Below are positions 54,834 to 62,729 of a stretch of 64,000 bases of DNA, one piece after another. The stretch covers positions 3,410,001 through 3,474,000 of the forward strand of contig NZ_CP096203.1 of assembly GCF_023195755.1 (NCBI RefSeq), written 5' to 3'. How positions within the stretch are numbered: the stretch's first letter is position 1; each line of letters begins with the position of its first letter. This DNA is from Chryseobacterium nepalense. GTDB lineage: Bacteria; Bacteroidota; Bacteroidia; Flavobacteriales; Weeksellaceae. The notes below the pieces were generated by a model. It worked only from the letters and a program-made list of their open reading frames with translations. It did no database searches and was not told where the DNA came from. The position numbers and the translations under genes are program-made.

Positions 54834-55325
54834 TTAAAATCTCTCCCAAAAAAAAGGCGGTTCCATTCCAAGTGCTCGCAGATAAACGTAGCCTTGTCCG
54901 CGGTGATGGATTTCATTGTCTACGAAATACAGAATATTCTGATAAACAGGAAATTCGTATTGTCCGAATAAATTGAATGTTTCCTGAAAACGTTCTTCTG
55001 AGATTTGCGCGAAATAACGGTTGATCACTTCTGTTTCCTCATCCCATTTCTTCAGCAACTCTGCTTTTGTTGTAGGATTAAAGCCTTCTTCATTGTAGCC
55101 GTCCATGTTTTTCTCTACAATTCCTTTTAAAGCAGGACCGCCGATACTGATGAGTTCAACCACAAGTTTTGCGAAAGGTCTCATTCCGCCAACGGAAAAT
55201 TCAAAAAGCTCTTTTTCCGGGAAGGCCTCAATTACTCTTCTTGTAAGATTTCTGTGTCCCTGCCAATGTTCAAGAAGTTGTTCGGAGGTCATGAATTGTT
55301 TGGTGTTAATTGCTGTAGTTGTCAT
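54834..55325 (-). CDS. DinB-family metal-binding protein
   Basis: 163-residue four-helix bundle. The likely metal ligands are His in LEHWQGHRNLTRRV (first helix) and in FVDNEIHHRGQGYVYLRALG (last part), the pattern of DinB/YfiT proteins. Some members use thiols such as bacillithiol as substrate, many are uncharacterised. A TATCTTTG box lies upstream on the same strand. Stands tail-to-tail with the WYL regulator. Confidence 0.88.
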   Translation of the reverse strand: MTTTAINTKQFMTSEQLLEHWQGHRNLTRRVIEAFPEKELFEFSVGGMRPFAKLVVELISIGGPALKGIVEKNMDGYNEEGFNPTTKAELLKKWDEETEVINRYFAQISEERFQETFNLFGQYEFPVYQNILYFVDNEIHHRGQGYVYLRALGMEPPFFWERF

Positions 55326-55352
55326 AATTTAATTTGTTTGTTATTGTTGATA

Positions 55353-55360
55353 CAAAGATA
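55353..55360 (-). promoter_or_regulatory. -7 box for the DinB gene
   Basis: Reads TATCTTTG on the minus strand, 28 bases upstream of the ATG. A TTG 14 bases further upstream is too close for a standard -33 element. Confidence 0.5.
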
Positions 55361-55616
55361 AAACCGGTTGATGACAACAGTTTGTCAGTAGGAATTTCAG
55401 TATTGAAAATTTTTTAATTGTCTAAAATATTCTGCAGGTTTTTTGCGTTACAATTATGTATTATGCAATGTTAGGTAAATAATAATTTGAGAAGTGATCG
55501 GTCGCAGGGCCGGTCATTTATTTTAATTCGGAAAAGTGGAACTTCTAAGAACAATTTGATACTTCTACAAGCCGTTGATTATTTTATTTGAAGCTTTTCC
55601 TGCTCTCCGCACTCGC

Positions 55617-55658
55617 TTTTTTATTTTCGGGCTGCGGCGGCAGCCCGAAAATAAAAAA
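55617..55658. repeat. Large perfect hairpin, 19-20 bp stem
   Basis: Left arm 55617-55635 and right arm 55640-55658 pair perfectly around a GGCG loop; one more C-G pair extends it. A/T-rich outer stem and G/C-rich inner stem give T-runs on both strands. Confidence 0.85.
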
Positions 55659-55762
55659 GAGCTCAGACAATTGCTGTGATCAGGGCTAGGGTATTTGTCG
55701 ATGATACAAATACTGGTGAAAATCTTGAATAGAAACCGTTGATTGACTTTATAACATAACAA

Positions 55763-55816
55763 CTGGTGGCTGACTTAATACTTAACAGACTGATGGCCGA
55801 CTTAATATCTAACAGC
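55763..55816 (+). repeat. 27-base tandem repeat, two copies
   Basis: Units 55763-55789 and 55790-55816 share CTGrTGGCyGACTTAATA and a TAACAG end with few differences. Confidence 0.75.
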
Positions 55817-55818
55817 CC

Positions 55819-55843
55819 GGGGACTGAGGCTCTCGAAGTCACC
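55819..55843 (+). repeat. Palindromic 25-base element, copy A
   Basis: Matches the reverse complement of 63346-63370 at 21 of 25 positions; its ends are complementary (GGnGnCT / AGnCnCC type). Confidence 0.65.
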
Positions 55844-55894
55844 GATTCTTAATCAGAACTTGTAAACCTTGCCGGAAAAAAGTAATTTAGTACA

Positions 55895-56464
55895 ATGAAA
55901 ATTTACACGAAAACAGGAGACAAAGGTCAGACAGCATTGTACGGCGGAACAAGAGTTTCAAAAGCCAGTGCAAGAGTCGACAGTTACGGAAATATAGATG
56001 AGCTGAATTCATTCATCGGAATTGCCAAAAGCCACATCGGGGACGAAGAAGTTTTAAAACAACTGAAGAAAATTCAGTTTGATTTATTTACTGTTGGTTC
56101 AGAGGCGGCAACTCCGGTTGACAAACTGATGTTAGCCAACGGAAAATCCCGTCTGCCATTAATTATTTCCGATACCGAAATCGAAGAGCTGGAAAATTGG
56201 ATGGATGCTTTCGATGAAAAACTTGAACCGCTCCAGTTTTTCATCCTTCCCGGTGGCGGAAAAGCAGCGACATTTTTACATGCAGCAAGAACAATTTGCC
56301 GAAGAGCAGAGCGTTCTCTGGTTTTCCTGAATGAATCAGAAGAAGTAAGACCCGAGCTGATAAAGTATCTGAACAGGCTTTCAGATTATCTGTTCGTTCT
56401 CGCGAGATATATTTCAAAAATCCACAACGAACCGGAAGAATACTGGAATCCGAATGAAAGATAA
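55895..56464 (+). CDS. Cob(I)alamin adenosyltransferase (PduO type)
   Basis: 189-residue ATP:cob(I)alamin adenosyltransferase that makes adenosylcobalamin. Typical blocks: KIYTKTGDKGQTALYGGTRVSK (ATP binding), DSYGNIDELNSFIG, FILPGGGKAATFLHAARTICRRAERS and LNRLSDYLFVLAR, where the Arg and Asp residues form the active site. It overlaps the thiamine pyrophosphokinase gene by 11 bases, so both should be one operon. No cobalamin riboswitch is visible upstream. Confidence 0.95.
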   Translation: MKIYTKTGDKGQTALYGGTRVSKASARVDSYGNIDELNSFIGIAKSHIGDEEVLKQLKKIQFDLFTVGSEAATPVDKLMLANGKSRLPLIISDTEIEELENWMDAFDEKLEPLQFFILPGGGKAATFLHAARTICRRAERSLVFLNESEEVRPELIKYLNRLSDYLFVLARYISKIHNEPEEYWNPNER

Positions 56465-57083
56465 AGCCTTACTTTTCATTAATGGCGACGTCCCGAAATC
56501 ATTTCCCGATCCTGATGAATACAATCTCATTGCCTGTACAGACGGAGCCTTTCATTATCTGAAAAACCTTAATTTTCCTTTGGAAAAACTGGATTTTATT
56601 TCCGGGGATTTTGATTCACATTCGGGTTCAGATGAAAATATTTACCAGGACAAATTCATTTATACTCCGGATCAGGATAAAACCGATTTTCAGAAAGCGC
56701 TGGAAATCATAGCGGAAAAAGACATTGCCAGTGTTGATGTTTTCGGAGGAAGCGGAGGAGAGCAGGATCATTTTTTAGGAAATCTTACGGTAGCTTTTGG
56801 TTTTAAAGATCAGCTAAACATAAGGTTTTATGATGAATTTTCTGAATATTATTTTATTCCGAAAAAATTTACTGTAAAAAATCTAAAAGGTAAAATGGTT
56901 TCATTATATCCCTTTCCTTCCGTTGAAAATATTACAACCAAAGGGTTGAACTGGCCTCTAACTAATGGAAATTTAAGTATTACATCCAATATAGGAACCC
57001 GGAATTTTGCCGTTCAAGATGAAGTTTCTGTTGAATATGAAAAGGGAGATTTATTAATTTTCATTGGTAAAAATTACCTGTAA
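56454..57083 (+). CDS. Thiamine pyrophosphokinase
   Basis: 209 residues. Transfers pyrophosphate from ATP to thiamine, giving ThDP, the cofactor of E1-type enzymes. N-terminal ALLFINGDVPKSF and CTDGAFHYLKNL, then the catalytic region ISGDFDSHSG and TPDQDKTDFQKALE, FGGSGGEQDHFLGNL, and a C-terminal beta domain with SITSNIGTRNFAVQ for thiamine binding. Start ATG lies inside the adenosyltransferase gene (11-base overlap), suggesting translational coupling. Confidence 0.93.
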   Translation: MKDKALLFINGDVPKSFPDPDEYNLIACTDGAFHYLKNLNFPLEKLDFISGDFDSHSGSDENIYQDKFIYTPDQDKTDFQKALEIIAEKDIASVDVFGGSGGEQDHFLGNLTVAFGFKDQLNIRFYDEFSEYYFIPKKFTVKNLKGKMVSLYPFPSVENITTKGLNWPLTNGNLSITSNIGTRNFAVQDEVSVEYEKGDLLIFIGKNYL

Positions 57084-57251
57084 TTAATAATTTTAAACTT
57101 TAAGCATAAATTACGTGTAATCAGCGTAATCTGTGGGAAATTAAAATTTGTTCAGAACTAACAGTTATTAATCAATTAAATAAATTCTAATCTGTGTAAA
57201 TCCGTGAAACTAGCGGATTTAAAAAAGCAATTAGCTTCACAGAATCAAAAA

Positions 57252-58127
57252 ATGAAAAATTTAATCAAAATACTTTTTCTCATTGTTTCAATATATTGCG
57301 TAAGCTCATGCAAAACGCAAAACTTCTCTGCTCCTGAGTACGGAAGAAATATAAGTGAAAAAAATATCAAAATTAAAGAGGTTCATAATTTCAGATCTGT
57401 CAGTAACATCAGAAATATTGAGGGAAGAATCCTGAAAAGTGGAAAATTTTACCGAAGCGGAAATCTTCATCAACTGAAAAGAAAATCCTTTAAAGAATTG
57501 GAAAATCTTGGAATAAAAGAAACGATCGACCTAAGAAATTCCAGAGAAATTGCACAGAAACCGGATCATCTTCCGGGGCAGATGGTTTACAAAAATTATT
57601 CTGCTTTTGAGGATGAAGGCGATCAGTTGGACAAGGCTAGAAAATTAGTGCTGAAAGGAAAAGTAAAAGGTGAAGATGCCGACAGAAGAATGCTTGATTT
57701 TTACAGAGAATATATCACAGAAAATCCTGAAATAATCAGGGAAATCATCACTGAAATTTTAGATTCTGATCAGCCTGTTCTGTACCACTGTACTGCCGGA
57801 AAAGACCGTACAGGAATCATTACAGCACTTATTTTAACCATACTGAAATTCGACAAACAAACTATTTATAACGATTATCTGCTATCAAATAATTATAGAA
57901 AAAACTTAGTTAATCAAAGACTTAAACTTGCCATAAATCTACATTTTCTGTACCCTAAGATGGATATTAGTGTACTTGAAAAACTCAGTTGGGTAGAAAA
58001 GGCTTATCTTGATGCTGCATTTAATGAAATCAATAAAAAATATGGTTCTGAAGATGCTTATATTCAACAGGTTTTAAAAATAAATGAAAATAAACGGGAA
58101 GAATATATTAGGAAGTTCACGGATTAA
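57252..58127 (+). CDS. Exported lipoprotein tyrosine phosphatase (Y_phosphatase3 type)
   Basis: 291 residues. ATG at 57252 gives a clean lipoprotein signal ending VSSC; the in-frame GTG at 57204 would place 16 polar residues before it and was rejected. The phosphatase part has HNFRSV, GKFYRSGNLHQL, ETIDLRNSREI and the Cys-x5-Arg loop HCTAGKDRTG with Cys180 and Arg186. This family dephosphorylates tyrosine or phosphoinositides. Because it is exported it is unlikely to act on the cytoplasmic kinase domain of the Wzc-like protein. Confidence 0.88.
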   Translation: MKNLIKILFLIVSIYCVSSCKTQNFSAPEYGRNISEKNIKIKEVHNFRSVSNIRNIEGRILKSGKFYRSGNLHQLKRKSFKELENLGIKETIDLRNSREIAQKPDHLPGQMVYKNYSAFEDEGDQLDKARKLVLKGKVKGEDADRRMLDFYREYITENPEIIREIITEILDSDQPVLYHCTAGKDRTGIITALILTILKFDKQTIYNDYLLSNNYRKNLVNQRLKLAINLHFLYPKMDISVLEKLSWVEKAYLDAAFNEINKKYGSEDAYIQQVLKINENKREEYIRKFTD

Positions 58128-58181
58128 TAATTAGCGCGGATTTCAAGATCGAAAACGATAAAAATTTATAATAACTTTAAC

Positions 58182-58205
58182 GCTAAAAAACCAAACTTTT
58201 TTAGC
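58182..58205 (+). repeat. 9-bp inverted repeat upstream of the arginine decarboxylase gene
   Basis: GCTAAAAAA and TTTTTTAGC around CCAAAC, 32 bases before the ATG. It may be an operator, a weak terminator of the upstream gene, or part of the promoter region. Confidence 0.5.
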
Positions 58206-58237
58206 AATTTTGCATTTCTTAATTCACTTGTTTAGAA

Positions 58238-59632
58238 ATGAAAATAAAATACTCGGAACTAATTGATCAGACATTGTATTTTCCAACAGAAGAATTCAAT
58301 GTATCTGAGAACAATTTGTTGTTTCACGACATTCCGTTGATGGATGTTGTTGAAAAATTTGGCACCCCGCTAAAAATTAGCTACCTGCCGAGAATTTCTC
58401 AAAATATCCAGAAGGCGAAAAGCTGGTTTAAGGAAGCTTTTGAGAAAACCGAATATAAAAAAAATTATACTTATTGCTACTGTACAAAATCAAGTCATTT
58501 CAAATTTGTACTGGAAGAAGCACTCAAAAATGATATTTCCATAGAAACTTCTTCCGCTTACGATATGGATATCGTAAAATCTCTTTACGAGAACGGAAAA
58601 GTGGATAAAAATATTGAAGTAATCTGCAACGGTTTCAAAACAGATGATTATCTGGCAAAGATTTCGGATATGATCAATAGCGGTTTTGAAAATATTACCC
58701 CGATTCTTGATAATTACCGCGAACTGGATAAACTTACGGAAAGCATTGATACTACTTTCGACATCGGAATCAGAATTGCTTCTGAGGAAGAACCGAAGTT
58801 TGAATTTTATACCTCAAGGTTGGGAATAGGATACAAGGATATTATTCCTTATTACAGCCAGAAAATTGCAGAACACCCGAATGCAAGGCTTAAAATGCTT
58901 CACTTCTTCATTAATACCGGAATCAAGGACACCGCTTATTACTGGAATGAACTCTACAAATGTCTTCGTGTATATGCACGTCTGAAAAAAATCGCACCGG
59001 AAGTTGATTCCTTAAATATTGGTGGCGGATTTCCCATCAAAACTTCCCTGAACTTTGATTATGACTATCAGTACATGGTAGAGGAAATTGTTTCCCAGAT
59101 CAAAAAATTCTGTGAAGAAGAAGGGGTTGAAGAGCCTAATATTTACACAGAGTTCGGAAGCTTTACCGTAGGGGAAAGTGGCGCGAATATTTATAAGATA
59201 ATTTCTCAGAAACGTCAAAACGATAGAGAAAAGTGGAATATGATCGACTCATCGTTTATGACCACACTTCCTGATACATGGGCCATTTCAAGACACTTCA
59301 TCATGCTTCCGCTTAACAGATGGGAAGATACGTATGAAAGAGTTTTCTTAGGTGGCTTAACTTGTGATTCGGATGACTATTATAATTCTGAGCAGCATAC
59401 CAATGCTATTTATCTGCCGGTTTTCAGTGATACAAAACCTTTATATATCGGATTTTTCCATACCGGTGCCTATCAGGAAACCATCAGTGGTTTTGGAGGA
59501 ATTCACCACTGTCTGATGCCGCAGCCAAGACACGTCCTGATTCAGAAAGATGAAAACGGGGAGCTGCAATACGAGATTTTCCGTGAAAAACAGGAGCCGG
59601 AAGATGTATTGAAAATCCTTGGGTATAAATAA
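58238..59632 (+). CDS. speA: Arginine decarboxylase (fold III PLP, short form)
   Basis: 464 residues of the alanine racemase-fold decarboxylases; makes agmatine from arginine. PLP lysine in YCYCTKSSHFKFV, the SSAYDMDIV and GIRIASEEE segments, SLNIGGGFPIK for phosphate, TEFGSF, and TCDSDDYY with the catalytic Cys from the partner subunit. The short form lacks the extra domains of E. coli SpeA (about 660). Assignment to arginine rests on the length class and on agmatinase lying next but one; other basic amino acid decarboxylases of this fold are possible. Confidence 0.85.
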   Translation: MKIKYSELIDQTLYFPTEEFNVSENNLLFHDIPLMDVVEKFGTPLKISYLPRISQNIQKAKSWFKEAFEKTEYKKNYTYCYCTKSSHFKFVLEEALKNDISIETSSAYDMDIVKSLYENGKVDKNIEVICNGFKTDDYLAKISDMINSGFENITPILDNYRELDKLTESIDTTFDIGIRIASEEEPKFEFYTSRLGIGYKDIIPYYSQKIAEHPNARLKMLHFFINTGIKDTAYYWNELYKCLRVYARLKKIAPEVDSLNIGGGFPIKTSLNFDYDYQYMVEEIVSQIKKFCEEEGVEEPNIYTEFGSFTVGESGANIYKIISQKRQNDREKWNMIDSSFMTTLPDTWAISRHFIMLPLNRWEDTYERVFLGGLTCDSDDYYNSEQHTNAIYLPVFSDTKPLYIGFFHTGAYQETISGFGGIHHCLMPQPRHVLIQKDENGELQYEIFREKQEPEDVLKILGYK

Positions 59633-59639
59633 CTGTAAA

Positions 59640-59723
59640 TTGTCATTGCAAGAAGCGAAGCGACGAAGCAATCTCAAAATTACATAGATTCTTCATTCCA
59701 CTACGTTTCATTCAGAATGACAA
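59640..59723. repeat. 84-base interspersed element with terminal inverted repeats
   Basis: Starts TTGTCATT and ends AATGACAA, with an inner GAAGCGAAGCGACGAAGCAATCT part and an AGATTCTTCATTCC part. It has no coding capacity and looks like a palindromic dispersed repeat. Confidence 0.6.
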
Positions 59724-59737
59724 CAATGAAATATAAT

Positions 59738-59770
59738 AAAAAGCTCTCAGAACCAGACTGAGAGCTTTTT
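59738..59770. terminator. Bidirectional terminator between speA and the HAD gene
   Basis: 13-bp stem AAAAAGCTCTCAG/CTGAGAGCTTTTT around a 7-base loop; convergent genes on both sides. Confidence 0.9.
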
Positions 59771-59774
59771 GCGT

Positions 59775-60434
59775 TTAAAAATATTGTGAGATTTTATCAA
59801 TCTGAAGATCTTCGTAATCTGAAACTACCGTATCTGCCAATGTATAATCCTGGTTTTTAGAATGCGGACTTCTATATGCCGCACAGAAAATTTTTGCCCG
59901 GTGTGCCGCTAAAATACCATTGGTAGAATCTTCAATTACCATGCAGTTTTCAACGGGTTGTCCTGCCATTTCCGCAGCCAGCAGAAAAACCTCGGGATGA
60001 GGCTTTGATTCTTTCAAATCGGCACCGCTTATTTTTCCGCTGAAATATTTTTCAAGCTCAAATTTCTCAAAAACCATATCAATAGTGTTCATCGTTGCAG
60101 ACGATGCAAGAATCAGGGTGATGCCGTTTTCATAATAATGCTCAATCAGTTCTTTCACTCCGGAAATCAGGTCGAATTCCTCATCATTATAAAAATAATC
60201 CTTAAAATACTCCCTTTTAATTTTTGCTATTTCTTCAAAGGTTTGTTTTAGATTAAAATTTTTAATCAACGTATCACACACTCTTTTGGTGGAAGCTCCC
60301 GTAAATGAAGCATACAATTCCTCGGAAACATCAATTCCCAGTTCTTTAAATGTTTTAAAATAGGCTTTTCTGTGCAAGGGTTCTGTATCCACAATAACGC
60401 CATCCATATCGAACAGCACAGCTTTTAACGACAT
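59775..60434 (-). CDS. HAD-family hydrolase (beta-phosphoglucomutase-like)
   Basis: 219 residues from the ATG at 60434. Motif I DMDGVIVDTEP with D9 and D11, a helical cap (about 17-85), motif II in LILASSATMNT, motif III Lys in GADLKESKPHPEVF and motif IV MVIEDSTNGILAA. These are class I cap phosphatases or phosphoglucomutases acting on small sugar phosphates; substrate unknown. A TTG 18 bases further up is part of the TACCTTTG promoter box and so cannot be the start. Confidence 0.9.
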   Translation of the reverse strand: MSLKAVLFDMDGVIVDTEPLHRKAYFKTFKELGIDVSEELYASFTGASTKRVCDTLIKNFNLKQTFEEIAKIKREYFKDYFYNDEEFDLISGVKELIEHYYENGITLILASSATMNTIDMVFEKFELEKYFSGKISGADLKESKPHPEVFLLAAEMAGQPVENCMVIEDSTNGILAAHRAKIFCAAYRSPHSKNQDYTLADTVVSDYEDLQIDKISQYF

Positions 60435-60449
60435 ACAATTTTGTTTTTG

Positions 60450-60457
60450 CAAAGGTA
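60450..60457 (-). promoter_or_regulatory. -7 box for the HAD gene
   Basis: TACCTTTG on the minus strand, 16 bases upstream of the ATG at 60434. Confidence 0.5.
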
Positions 60458-60468
60458 AGGATTTTGGT

Positions 60469-60639
60469 GGGAAGCGGGAAGTTGGAGGATGGAAGTTTAA
60501 AATTGGAGGGCGTAATTTTATTAAGTTAATTATTTGAATTTAAAAATGATTTAGATCTAAAATTTCAACATTAATTATTCTTCATTATGTAAGACTTCCA
60601 GCACCTATCGTCCACCATCCCTCCACTTCTCCAAACTTC
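60469..60639. repeat. Inverted pair of TTCC-rich short repeats between HAD and speB genes
   Basis: 60469-60497 is GGAAG/TTGGAGG-rich; 60593-60639 is rich in CTTCCA and CCTCCACTTC. They are approximate inverted copies and resemble CTTCCAACTTCC at 53711-53722. Confidence 0.5.
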
Positions 60640-60643
60640 TTTG

Positions 60644-60651
60644 TATCTTTG
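60644..60651 (+). promoter_or_regulatory. -7 box for speB
   Basis: TATCTTTG, 28 bases before the ATG. Confidence 0.5.
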
Positions 60652-60678
60652 CCGAAATCATTTAATTTCAGATAAAAC

Positions 60679-61536
60679 ATGAAAACATACGCAGGAATTC
60701 CTGAAGAAAATGCATCACTGGAAAACTCGAAAGTAGTGTTGGTAACGGTCCCTTACGATGGAACATCTACATGGGGAAAAGGAGCCGACAAAGGACCGGA
60801 ATTGTTCCTGAACGCTTCAGAAAATATGGAACTTTACGATATTGAAACACAGACTGAACCTTATCTTGAAGGCGTGTATTTAGCGGGCGAAGTTTCTGAA
60901 AACGCTACTCCTGAAGCCATGACGGAAGCGGTTTATCAAAAAACAAAAGAACTTTTAAGTCATGACGATAAATTGTTTACCCTTTTTGGCGGGGAACATT
61001 CCGTTTCTATCGGTTCGATTCGTGCAGTAGGAGAGAAGTTTGAGAATTTAACGGTTCTTCAGCTGGACGCTCACACCGACTTACGTCCGGAATTCCACGG
61101 TTCTACTTCCAATCACGCATGTGCAGTTTTTGAAGCCAGCCAGAAACATAACCTGGTACAGGTGGGAATCCGTTCTATGGATATCGAGGAAGCACAATAT
61201 CTGCCGGAAGGAAGAGTGTTTTTTGCTCACGAAATTGCCAACAACGAAAATTGGGTAAATGATGTATTGGAAAAAGTTTCAGGGAATGTATATATCACCA
61301 TCGATCTTGATGCTTTTGATCCTTCCATCGCACCTTCAACAGGAACACCGGAACCGGGAGGCTTACAATGGTATCCGACTTTGGAATTGTTGAGAAAAGT
61401 ATTTGAAAAATGTAATGTGGTGGCATTTGATATTGTAGAATTAATGGATTCTCCGATGGCGAAACCAAGTGCATTCCTTGCTGCAAAGCTTTACTACAAA
61501 ATGCTTGCGTATTATCACCTTTATAAAAACAACTAA
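60679..61536 (+). CDS. speB: Agmatinase (ureohydrolase family)
   Basis: 285-residue Mn enzyme that splits agmatine into putrescine and urea. Metal ligands: GGEHSVS, QLDAHTDLR and TIDLDAFDPS, with FDIVEL near the C-terminus. Together with the arginine decarboxylase at 58238 it forms a putrescine route, although the two are separated by a minus-strand gene. Family members also include formiminoglutamase and arginase; agmatinase is the best fit. Confidence 0.9.
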   Translation: MKTYAGIPEENASLENSKVVLVTVPYDGTSTWGKGADKGPELFLNASENMELYDIETQTEPYLEGVYLAGEVSENATPEAMTEAVYQKTKELLSHDDKLFTLFGGEHSVSIGSIRAVGEKFENLTVLQLDAHTDLRPEFHGSTSNHACAVFEASQKHNLVQVGIRSMDIEEAQYLPEGRVFFAHEIANNENWVNDVLEKVSGNVYITIDLDAFDPSIAPSTGTPEPGGLQWYPTLELLRKVFEKCNVVAFDIVELMDSPMAKPSAFLAAKLYYKMLAYYHLYKNN

Positions 61537-61603
61537 AATTCCGCAGGAATCGGATTTTTTCTACCGGATCTTCTTCGGAAATTTGTGAGGTAAAATTAAT
61601 GAT

Positions 61604-62452
61604 ATGTCCACACAAAATCAGTTAGATTACGAAAGAATTGCCAAAGCGATAGAATATATCCGCAGCAATTTTAAGCTTCAGCCAAGTTTGGAGGAAGTGG
61701 CGGAGAAAATACACCTGAGTCCTGCACATTTTCAGAAAATGTTTTCGGATTGGGCAGGGACAAGTCCGAAAAAATTTTTACAGTTCATCAGCCTGGAACA
61801 CGCCAAATCTTTATTGAAAGAAGAAAAGGCAAGTTTATTTGATACGGCTTTTGAAACAGGTTTCTCCAGTACGAGCCGGCTGCATGATCTCTTTGTGAAA
61901 ATCGAAGGAATGTCTCCTGCAGAATATAAAAATGGCGGAAAGAATCTGAACATCAATTACAGTTTTTCAGACAGCCCTTTTGGAAAATTAATTGCAGCTT
62001 CCACAGAAAAAGGAATCTGCTATATGGCTTTTGAAAATGATATCTATAAAGCATTGGGAGATTTACAGTCAAGATTTCCCAATGCTTCTTTTATTGAAAG
62101 GCCGGACGAGCTTCAGGCCAATGCCCTGTCCATATTCAATAAAGACTGGACTAAGCTAAATACCGTAAAATTACATTTAAAAGGCACGGATTTTCAGCTG
62201 AAAGTTTGGGAAAGCCTTCTTACCATTCCGATGGGGAAACTCTCTACTTATGGAAGCTTAGCCGGGAAAATAGGGCACCCGAATGCTTCAAGAGCGGTAG
62301 GAACGGCAATAGGCAGTAATCCTGTTGCGTTTTTGATCCCTTGTCACCGCGTGATCCAATCTTCCGGAAAAATCGGGGGTTATATGTGGGGACCTGACCG
62401 AAAGCAGCTAATGATTGGCTGGGAAAGCTCGCAGGTTTATTCGGATTTTTAA
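61604..62452 (+). CDS. Ada-like AraC regulator fused to O6-methylguanine-DNA methyltransferase
   Basis: 282 residues. N-terminal AraC-type HTH (about 8-110: PSLEEVAEKIHLSPAHFQKMF; then TAFETGFSSTSRLHDLF). C-terminal methyltransferase (about 118-276) with RAVGTAIGSNP and the acceptor Cys247 in IPCHRV. The zinc-binding methylphosphotriester domain that activates E. coli Ada is absent, so the regulator cannot sense methylation in the classic way. An alkB gene follows 277 bases later. Confidence 0.93.
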   Translation: MSTQNQLDYERIAKAIEYIRSNFKLQPSLEEVAEKIHLSPAHFQKMFSDWAGTSPKKFLQFISLEHAKSLLKEEKASLFDTAFETGFSSTSRLHDLFVKIEGMSPAEYKNGGKNLNINYSFSDSPFGKLIAASTEKGICYMAFENDIYKALGDLQSRFPNASFIERPDELQANALSIFNKDWTKLNTVKLHLKGTDFQLKVWESLLTIPMGKLSTYGSLAGKIGHPNASRAVGTAIGSNPVAFLIPCHRVIQSSGKIGGYMWGPDRKQLMIGWESSQVYSDF

Positions 62453-62729
62453 GCATAAAGGGAACAAATTTTCACGAATAGATACAATTGATTTATTTAA
62501 ATTTTATAAAGCCAATAATTTCATCAATAGGAACGGGCTTTAGTCCATTTTAAAGATATAAAATCAGAATCGGCTTTAGCCAAACTTCAACACATCTTCA
62601 TCTTCACCATTGCATAGGAATTAAGGTTTATGTATTAAATGTTAATTTTAATAATATCTTGACTGGATTCTTACAGAATGAAAAGATGAGATAATAAACA
62701 TAAACCCTAAACACAAAACTCAGATTGTC

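Larger units (their letters stand above)
55326..55894. other. Repeat-rich intergenic region, no gene supported
   Basis: 569 bases. From left to right: the DinB promoter box (55353-55360), a direct repeat CCGTTGATT (55572-55580 and 55736-55744) enclosing a 20-bp-stem hairpin and a small hairpin (55691-55713), a two-copy 27-base tandem repeat (55763-55816), and a 25-base palindromic element (55819-55843). A minus-strand frame across the hairpin has no protein-like character. Confidence 0.65.

Noticed and set aside
55565..55762. Minus-strand reading frame across the 55.6-kb hairpin
   Set aside because: It runs through a perfect palindrome, its translation has no domain-like features, and no promoter box precedes it.
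55844..55894. Cobalamin riboswitch before the adenosyltransferase gene
   Set aside because: The spacer is too short and shows no B12-box-like sequence.
57204..57251. GTG start giving a 307-residue phosphatase
   Set aside because: It would put 16 polar residues before a clean lipoprotein signal that begins at ATG 57252.
57252..58127. Phosphatase partner for the Wzc-like kinase
   Set aside because: It has a lipoprotein export signal, so it should not meet the cytoplasmic kinase domain.
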